Shown here: piece after piece, positions 58,785 to 64,000 of the stretch
Position numbering within the stretch: the first letter of the stretch is position 1
How the letters are laid out: every line of letters starts with the position of its first letter
NCBI GenBank assembly: GCA_040437565.1
Contig: JBDOQK010000002.1
Coordinates: 806,001 to 870,000 of the forward strand
Source: Albugo candida
Taxonomy: Eukaryota > Oomycota > Peronosporomycetes > Albuginales
Length of the DNA stretch: 64,000 bases
Direction of reading: 5' to 3'
Translations under genes and position numbers: made by a program
The notes under the pieces: generated by a model
Seen by the model: only the letters and a program-made list of their open reading frames with translations
What the model was told of the DNA's origin: nothing
Database searches by the model: none

Positions 58785-59094
58785 TCTTATCACAACATAG
58801 TGCCCAAACCGTTCCTGAAGCAATCGGTAGTATTGAGCAACACGACATCCTTCGAATCACGACAATAGAATCCTTTTCGATACTGTTGTCACCATCCATG
58901 TTGTCTGAACTAGTTTCCATTGTCGTGATTTGAAGGATGTCGTGTTGCTCAATATTACCGATTGCTTCAGGAACAGTTTGGACAGTATGTTGTGATAAGA
59001 CATTTACTCTATCGTTGATTTGATTTAATGAGACTATTTCGTCGATAAATTGTGTCACCACCATTTTTGAAATTTCCACATCCACCTCACCCAT
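58762..59094 (-). pseudogene. Remnant of an unrecognised, partly duplicated gene
   Basis: A minus-strand frame of 110 codons from ATG 59094 reads an acidic, helical peptide (GEVDVEISKMVVTQFIDE, then VPEAIGNIEQHDIL). It crosses the centre of the inverted repeat and ends in the complement of the other arm, so its 3' end is created by the inversion. I take it as a gene relic, though a lineage-specific short gene cannot be excluded. Confidence 0.35.
58785..59000. repeat. Imperfect inverted repeat, 82-bp arms
   Basis: The left arm 58785-58866 is the near reverse complement of the right arm 58919-59000, with a 52-bp loop between. The arms encode, in one frame, a peptide like LSQHxxQTVPEAIGxIEQHDIL, given in parts as VPEAIG and IEQHDIL, read forward in the left arm and on the minus strand in the right. 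Weaker similarity extends outward (GTGAGTGAAGG near 58721 and its complement near 59105). It is a diverged head-to-head duplication of a coding fragment. Confidence 0.85.
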
Positions 59095-59282
59095 AAAACA
59101 GATCCTTCACTCACCTTGGACGATGTTTTTGTTTTCGTGATTTTCTTCTTCATCGTCTTTGACGGTGCTGTCTTATTTGTAGTCCAACTTGGAAGCCTTT
59201 TCAAAGCTGTTGTCACCATCCATGTTGTCTCAACTAGTTTCCATTGTCGTGATTCGAAGGATGTCGTGTTGCGCAATACTAC
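58885..59282 (-). repeat. Direct repeat of a 74-bp unit in minus-strand coding-like sequence
   Basis: Units 58885-58958 and 59209-59282 match over 74 bp with a few differences. On the minus strand both encode HDILxITTMETS followed by DNMDGDN. The 250 bp between them contain an open minus-strand frame (MGEVDVEISKMVVTQFIDE, from 59094). Stops interrupt the frame between units, so the block looks like decaying tandem copies of a fragment and not an intact gene. No family is recognised. Confidence 0.75.
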
Positions 59283-59400
59283 GAATAATAGTGTGTTCTA
59301 CAGAGAAATTACTTTGTTGCTTCCTTTCTCTGTATTATTTAGATACTTGCCAGCGAAGATTACATTGATAGCATTCAGTCGCTCAATCTTCCACATGGCT

Positions 59401-59595
59401 TCATGAAAAGATTTTGTTTGGCATATAGTTCGTCTGCGGAAAGGCATACAGCTTTTTCACCTCATTGGCTTCGCTATGAGGAATCGTATATGAAGCAGTC
59501 TTCATGCATGGCACGAACAGGAGAATAGCGATGCACAATGTCAAGTTTAGATATATAGGTATTTTGTTACAAGAGTCGTGGAGTATCAAGGACAT
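59401..59595 (-). CDS. Possible small secreted or membrane-anchored protein
   Basis: A single frame of 64 residues. A hydrophobic core, YLNLTLCIAILLFVPCM, follows a short N-terminal stretch and could be a signal peptide, leaving a mature part of about 30 residues (TIPHSEANEVKKLY onward). No known effector motif (RxLR, CHxC) is visible. It lies 181 bp upstream of, and divergent to, the carboxypeptidase gene. Confidence 0.3.
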   Translation of the reverse strand: MSLILHDSCNKIPIYLNLTLCIAILLFVPCMKTASYTIPHSEANEVKKLYAFPQTNYMPNKIFS

Positions 59596-59776
59596 GCAAC
59601 GAGGTTCTGACGCAGCACAAGCTCGCTACTAAAGGTGCAGAATATATTGATTGAGAATATTATAAAACTCTGTTTTATCAGATAACTGATTTGGGCGGAA
59701 GGATGGAATTATATCAAAGCATAAATTTGATGATTTTCCTTCTCATGAAGAACCAGCTTGACTATATTAAGTTTTA

Positions 59777-61315
59777 ATGAGAAGTCGCAAGATGATTATT
59801 TCATGTGTGATCGTGACTTTGGGAATCCTGCTTTTGTATCTGCCTTCTACGAGAAATGAAGCAATGCTTTGCGGAGAGCAAGAAAAGAAAGAAGCAGGGT
59901 ACCTCGATGAACTCAACTACTTGTTCTATCACGCACGTTATTCGGAAACAAGTCGCGACCTGATACCAGTGGTAATTTGGCTTTCCGGAGGACCAGGTTG
60001 CTCAAGTATGATTGGCGCCATTTTCGAAAACGGCCCCTGTATGTATGACGAAGAAACCAGAAGATTTCATCCGAATCCATTCTCATGGTCTAACGCTGCC
60101 CATCTTATTTATATCGATCAGCCGTATGGCACTGGCTTCAGCAAAAGAAAGCTAGTACCTTTACGTTCGTGGAACAATCAGATTGCTGCGGAACACCTTC
60201 GCAAATTCATTGAATCTTTCTTTAGACTTCACTCCGAACTTCAAAAAAGCAGCTTGTACATTTTTGGAGAGAGCTACGCCGGTCATTTTGTTCCGGACAT
60301 CGCGGTACATTTGCTGAACTCAGACATGACTCGTTGGAGTCCTGTATTGAAGGGAATAGCAATTGGGAATGGTTTTGTGTCTGCACGTGCTATAATGAGC
60401 TCGTACGTAGAGTACTCTCGCCACAATGATTATCACGTGGACTTTCTGGCAAGTGAGGCTGAAAGTCTAGAGCAAAACTTGCTTGGGTGTATCGATTTTA
60501 TCAACGACTGCATGCCGTTCATGACGTCCGAACATAGAAATTGTGCCGATGCAACAGTTTGCTCCGAAGCCGAGAATAAAGTATGGCAAGCAATTACTAA
60601 ATCTGGCAAAAATTATTACGACCTCCGACGAACATGTTCTATTGAAGACTCCAGCGGTCTTTGTTACGAGTTTGATGCTCTACAATCTTTGATGAACAAA
60701 CCATCTGTAAGAACCTACTTCAGATCAAATGGAGCTCAAACTTGGCGGGTGTGCAACGAAGAAGTATATCGGGATGGTGCAAGTGCTGATTTTTTTCAAG
60801 AGAGTGAGTATGAAGTCGCGCACTTGCTCAATTCTGGTGTTCGAGTGCTTGTTTATGCTGGAGACGCAGACGCTGTCTGTAATTGGGTCGCGCAGTACAA
60901 CTGGACACAAAACCTAGAATGGAAGCATTCAGATAGTTTCAGACGCTCGCGGACAAATAATTGGATGATAGATGGTGCAATCGCAGGAACATTTCGATCA
61001 TCGTATAATTTAACGTTTGTTCGTGTAAAGAATGCAGGACATGTAAGTGATGCTTATCAAAAAAGGATGTATCCTAATCACTCTATGATAGATGGTCCCT
61101 CACGATCAACCCAAAGTAGCACTACCTCTTCTGGAGAGCTTCATCACGGATTCCGATCTGAGCAATCAATAAAGACGGTAGTTTTTAACCAGAAAGTTCA
61201 CAACGGGTGTTATCCGAAACAAACAAGTCATCGTCTTGATAATTACACGATCGCAAAATCGGTGCATGCTACTCACAATAAGACAGCACTCGAATCAAGT
61301 ACAAAAAAAAGCTAG
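59777..61315 (+). CDS. Secreted serine carboxypeptidase, family S10
   Basis: A single exon of 512 residues. A basic start then ISCVIVTLGILLLYLP acts as signal peptide or signal anchor. S10 motifs in order are IWLSGGPGCSS (oxyanion hole), YIDQPYGTGFS, catalytic Ser in FGESYAGHFVPD, NGF, catalytic Asp in LVYAGDADAVCNW, and catalytic His in VKNAGHVS. Several Cys suggest the usual disulfides (CEAENK region, RRTCSIEDSSGLC). S10 enzymes remove C-terminal residues in vacuoles or outside the cell. The mature N-terminus is short compared with plant and yeast enzymes. About 80 residues after the His are Ser/Thr/Lys-rich and not part of the fold. Confidence 0.93.
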   Translation: MRSRKMIISCVIVTLGILLLYLPSTRNEAMLCGEQEKKEAGYLDELNYLFYHARYSETSRDLIPVVIWLSGGPGCSSMIGAIFENGPCMYDEETRRFHPNPFSWSNAAHLIYIDQPYGTGFSKRKLVPLRSWNNQIAAEHLRKFIESFFRLHSELQKSSLYIFGESYAGHFVPDIAVHLLNSDMTRWSPVLKGIAIGNGFVSARAIMSSYVEYSRHNDYHVDFLASEAESLEQNLLGCIDFINDCMPFMTSEHRNCADATVCSEAENKVWQAITKSGKNYYDLRRTCSIEDSSGLCYEFDALQSLMNKPSVRTYFRSNGAQTWRVCNEEVYRDGASADFFQESEYEVAHLLNSGVRVLVYAGDADAVCNWVAQYNWTQNLEWKHSDSFRRSRTNNWMIDGAIAGTFRSSYNLTFVRVKNAGHVSDAYQKRMYPNHSMIDGPSRSTQSSTTSSGELHHGFRSEQSIKTVVFNQKVHNGCYPKQTSHRLDNYTIAKSVHATHNKTALESSTKKS

Positions 61316-62218
61316 GTAACAAACTGTATACGTTCCGGTTCAAAACTGGACCAAGGCTAAGTATGAGTGATTAGTTTTGGAGTACACAGAACTGGCACTC
61401 GGGATCCCAATCTGAGGCTCTACTTAGACATTTAGGAATGTAAAGAAAAACAAAAGATAAACTCCATTTGATTCCTCGACAGCTACTTTGGAGCTAGAAT
61501 GTCACGGTCAAAGCATCACTTCCCACCTCTTTCAGGCGATTCACATTGAGTTTGTTACAAGGCCGAAATAAGAATATTCCGTCGTCACGTCAAGATTGCG
61601 CAAAAATGCTTAGATATTTGGTGATCAAATTCTGCTGAAGCCGTGTTAGAGATAGCCGACGGTAATGTGCTCGATAAGAGGATGATAACGTTTGCTGGAG
61701 GCTGATCATAGGATCTGAGCGATTTTTTTGGTAGAAGCGGTGACCGAATTAATGTACCTCCTCGATATATGTCTTTTTAAGCGTTCGGACTATCGTAGAA
61801 GCACTTGTTTATGATTTTATCTGTAATAAATAGCNNNNNNNNNNNNNNNNNNNNNNNNNNNNNNNNNNNNNNNNNNNNNNNNNNNNNNNNNNNNNNNNNN
61901 NNNNNNNNNNNNNNNNNNNNNNNNNNNNNNNNNNCTGCTGAAGCCGTGTTAGAGATAGCCGACGGTAATGTGCTCGATAAGAGGATGATAACGTTTGCTG
62001 GAGGCTGATCATAGGATCTGAGCGATTTTTTTGGTAGAAGCGGTGACCGAATTAATGTACCTCCTCGATATATGTCTTTTTAAGCGTTCGGACTATCGTA
62101 GAAGCACTTGTTTATGATTTTATCTGTAATAAATAGCATATGGCATAGCTGTGATCTTGACCGGACGATGTCAATGAACTTTGTTCTTCACATAGAATGT
62201 CAATAATGCGAGGCAGAT
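61316..62218. other. Intergenic region containing an assembly gap
   Basis: About 900 bp between the carboxypeptidase stop and the VAMP7-like stop. No convincing coding frame or RNA gene was seen. About a third of it is the duplicated segment at the gap, so the true length is near 600 bp. Confidence 0.6.
61632..62137. repeat. Gap-flanking duplication (assembly artefact), 203 bp
   Basis: Bases 61632-61834 and 61935-62137 are identical and flank 100 N (61835-61934), in intergenic DNA. Confidence 0.95.
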
Positions 62219-63105
62219 CTACGATAACAACAGAAGCACATTAGACTATGCAATGATCTTGCAAAGTTGCAATCACTAACAAAAACGAATACGCCAATTG
62301 ATATTGTCATTTTCATATTTTGTATCCACAGGTGTCGTCGAAGGCTCTTGCTAGATTCTGCAAAAGCTGCGGACTGCGAACTGTAAAGCGATTTCATCAA
62401 TTTTTACCGGGCCATTCAAGTAAAAGCGGCTCTGAAAGACACAGACCTGAGTTGATCCGATTTGTCCACCAGCAGCTCAATTTTGTCCCCTCTATCCAGC
62501 ACTTTTTCTACAAGCAGGTTGAAGATTCGCAGAAGAATAAGCAGCATTCTTCTCACGCAAATTTTGGTGCATATTGTCTTTGACTTTTTCCATATCGGCC
62601 TGCAAAGCACGCAATTTATCTTGTCCTCCATCAGTCGAAAAGATTTTCTGTTGAGCAGAGTAAAAGAAGAAGATCTCAAAAATAAAGCAACCATTCTTCA
62701 TACCATTTGATTTTCTAAAGTAGGTGCGAAATCCCGATTCATATCCAGTGCAAGCTTTGTAGCTTTGCCTCTTATCCCAAATTCATTTTCGAAAAGTTGA
62801 TTGATGTATTTAAGGAAAAGTGCAGCTGATCTAAGAAAGAGAGATGACAACATGGACACAGGTACTTTTTGAAAAAATTACTGCTTTCCAAAAGTTCGAG
62901 TTGTCACGCAGATGTACACGACTTCGTCGCACACGCGATAGCTGTATGTTTTGGTCTCGTACTCAACAGACTCGGTAGAGTTACTATTAAACTCAAGCTT
63001 CTTGACTAGTTTGTGTGCTATATCGCTCATCTTTTTATCGCCATTCGTATTGTGTTCTGCCAAAGAGCAGCTTTTGTTAGCAATAAGACAGTAGAGTATT
63101 GTCAT
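62219..63105 (-). CDS. VAMP7-like R-SNARE with longin domain
   Basis: Six exons: complement of 62882..63105, 62704..62830, 62557..62647, 62447..62507, 62281..62380 and 62219..62245, giving 209 residues (human VAMP7 is 220). The N-terminus MTILYCLIANKSCSLAEH is a longin domain. The SNARE motif follows: LRALQADMEKVKDNMHQNL then KVLDRGDKIELLVDKSDQL. The zero-layer Arg is in LDRG. A juxtamembrane SLRRHLWIQNMKM leads into a tail anchor TISIGVFVFSNVLLLLS. VAMP7 proteins drive fusion at late endosomes, vacuoles and the plasma membrane. The last exon codes only eight residues and its 35-nt intron is very short; without it a longer, less hydrophobic tail would result. Confidence 0.9.
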
Positions 63106-63828
63106 CGGCTTTTCGACTGGAATAGTGTGATGAACTTCCTTAAGTACGGTATAAGACATATTGTATAATACTGGAAGCGACAATACCAAGTTTAATAAAT
63201 ACTCGACACGGGTTAGACTTAGGATTCTCTCAAATGTATGAAGCTCATCACGATGATTTGTATGTCATGCACTATCCTTGTGGCAATTAAGACGACTTTC
63301 TAGATTGGAGATTAAAGATTAAAGATGGCAGATCTAACCCAAATCTTGCAATTCTAGATGTGTCAATGCGCAAGAAATGATTCGACAGTCAATCAGTATC
63401 TCAACTTGTAGTCTGCTATAATGAAATCATTTAATGATGATAAAAATACTGTTCCAGGAATCTAGTCTCAAAATCACAGTTACGTCGCTTTCATCTATGT
63501 ATCTTTATTCAATGACCTCGCTCAATTGGTCGCAAGTAACTTAAGGGAGATAATAAAAAAATTATCTCCTAATCCAGCACACTTCCTTGCAAGAGCAACT
63601 GCCACAGAACTACCTTTCTGACAAAAGAAGCAGGTTGAGCGAAAGCAGCTCAATGTAGTCGTTTATTCCGATCATTTATCACGGACGGTATGAAAGTTCA
63701 AGGTCTGTACATTCGTAAAACATTGCTGGCCACCACACCTCTGCGACATTTCCCACCACCTTCATGCGACCATTGTGCTCTGCTTTTGCGCTTCTGCCAA
63801 AAAGCGTCACAGCCATTTTCATATCGCA
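63106..63828. other. Intergenic region between divergent genes
   Basis: About 720 bp between the VAMP7-like start and the next plus-strand start. A frame at 63690-63878 is open but has no family resemblance. I see no repeats or RNA gene. Confidence 0.5.
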
Positions 63829-64000
63829 ATGAGCTTTGTGCAAGTCAATGTTGGATCCGGAGGCAACACAATCCTTGAGAAATACACTTTAGGTGACGTA
63901 CTCATGTGCAAATCCCACCGCGGAAAACTGCAGGAGATAATGTTTCTCTTGGAACAAGTGCATTCCGATATAAATTATCGCAATCAGGCAAGTCAATAGC
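63829..64000 (+). CDS. Gene start truncated by the window end, unknown
   Basis: A frame opens at ATG 63829 (MSFVQVNVGSGGNTILEKY) and stays open to within a few bases of the window end (63999). The reading suggests a protein start with a beta-like first strand and then a helix (KLQEIMFLLEQVHSDIN), but a single truncated exon is too little to name. Confidence 0.35.

Noticed and set aside
63690-63878. Short frame before the last gene start
   Set aside because: It overlaps the better supported ATG 63829 in another frame and has no recognisable domain.
1-64000. CRISPR arrays, rRNA, tRNA, retroelements or other complete mobile elements
   Set aside because: No regular spacer arrays, no conserved rRNA segments, no cloverleaf with A and B boxes, and no transposase, reverse transcriptase or capsid motifs were seen in any frame.

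Overview
The window is nuclear DNA of a compact, intron-bearing eukaryote. Genes lie on both strands about 50-450 bp apart, introns are GT-AG and mostly 35-80 nt, and almost every long reading frame is a recognisable eukaryotic housekeeping gene. The gene style and content (many short introns, a DAAF9-like ciliary assembly factor, a tubulin glutamylase, a chromokinesin-like motor, an S10 carboxypeptidase) suggest a zoosporic stramenopile, most likely an oomycete of the white-rust (Albugo) type. That placement is inference. No rRNA, tRNA, CRISPR array, complete transposon or viral element was recognised.

Layout. 1-9 kb: a long unassigned gene (possibly Mus7/MMS22-like), a convergent Trm9/ALKBH8-type tRNA methyltransferase, an AFG2/SPATA5-like double AAA ATPase and an eight-exon adenylate kinase. 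9-19 kb: TSR1 (40S ribosome biogenesis), a BAG6-like ubiquitin-domain protein, and a kinesin-4-like motor divergent from it. 19-31 kb: a TBC protein lacking both catalytic fingers, a TLC membrane protein, a DAAF9-like protein, a small unknown gene, a broken UBE2T-like E2 gene, an AGC kinase and a sterol desaturase/fatty acid hydroxylase. 31-43 kb: ATG9, POT1, a GCFC/PAXBP1-type protein and a GBP-like large GTPase with a long coiled coil. 43-53 kb: a BAR-like protein, a two-domain Paladin-type phosphatase, an unknown protein, an ankyrin-repeat protein, a PDZ protein and a TTLL glutamylase. 53-64 kb: a cullin, a tRNA dimethylallyltransferase, a block of inverted and direct repeats, a secreted S10 carboxypeptidase, a VAMP7-like R-SNARE and a gene start at the window edge.

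Functional threads. Several neighbours act in related processes but there is no sign of operon-like organisation: translation and ribosome biogenesis (Trm9, TSR1, AFG2-like, TRIT1), protein quality control and ubiquitin (BAG6-like, cullin, dead E2), membrane traffic and autophagy (TBC, ATG9, VAMP7, BAR), microtubules and cilia (kinesin, DAAF9-like, TTLL), and genome maintenance (POT1, broken UBE2T, possibly Mus7).

Caveat on the assembly. There are ten runs of exactly 100 N. Nine are flanked by a direct duplication of the same sequence (66-1228 bp) ending at the gap on one side and starting at it on the other. These are almost certainly unmerged contig overlaps, so coding lengths below are given after collapsing them. 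Exon coordinates were deduced by eye from splice signals and frame continuity.
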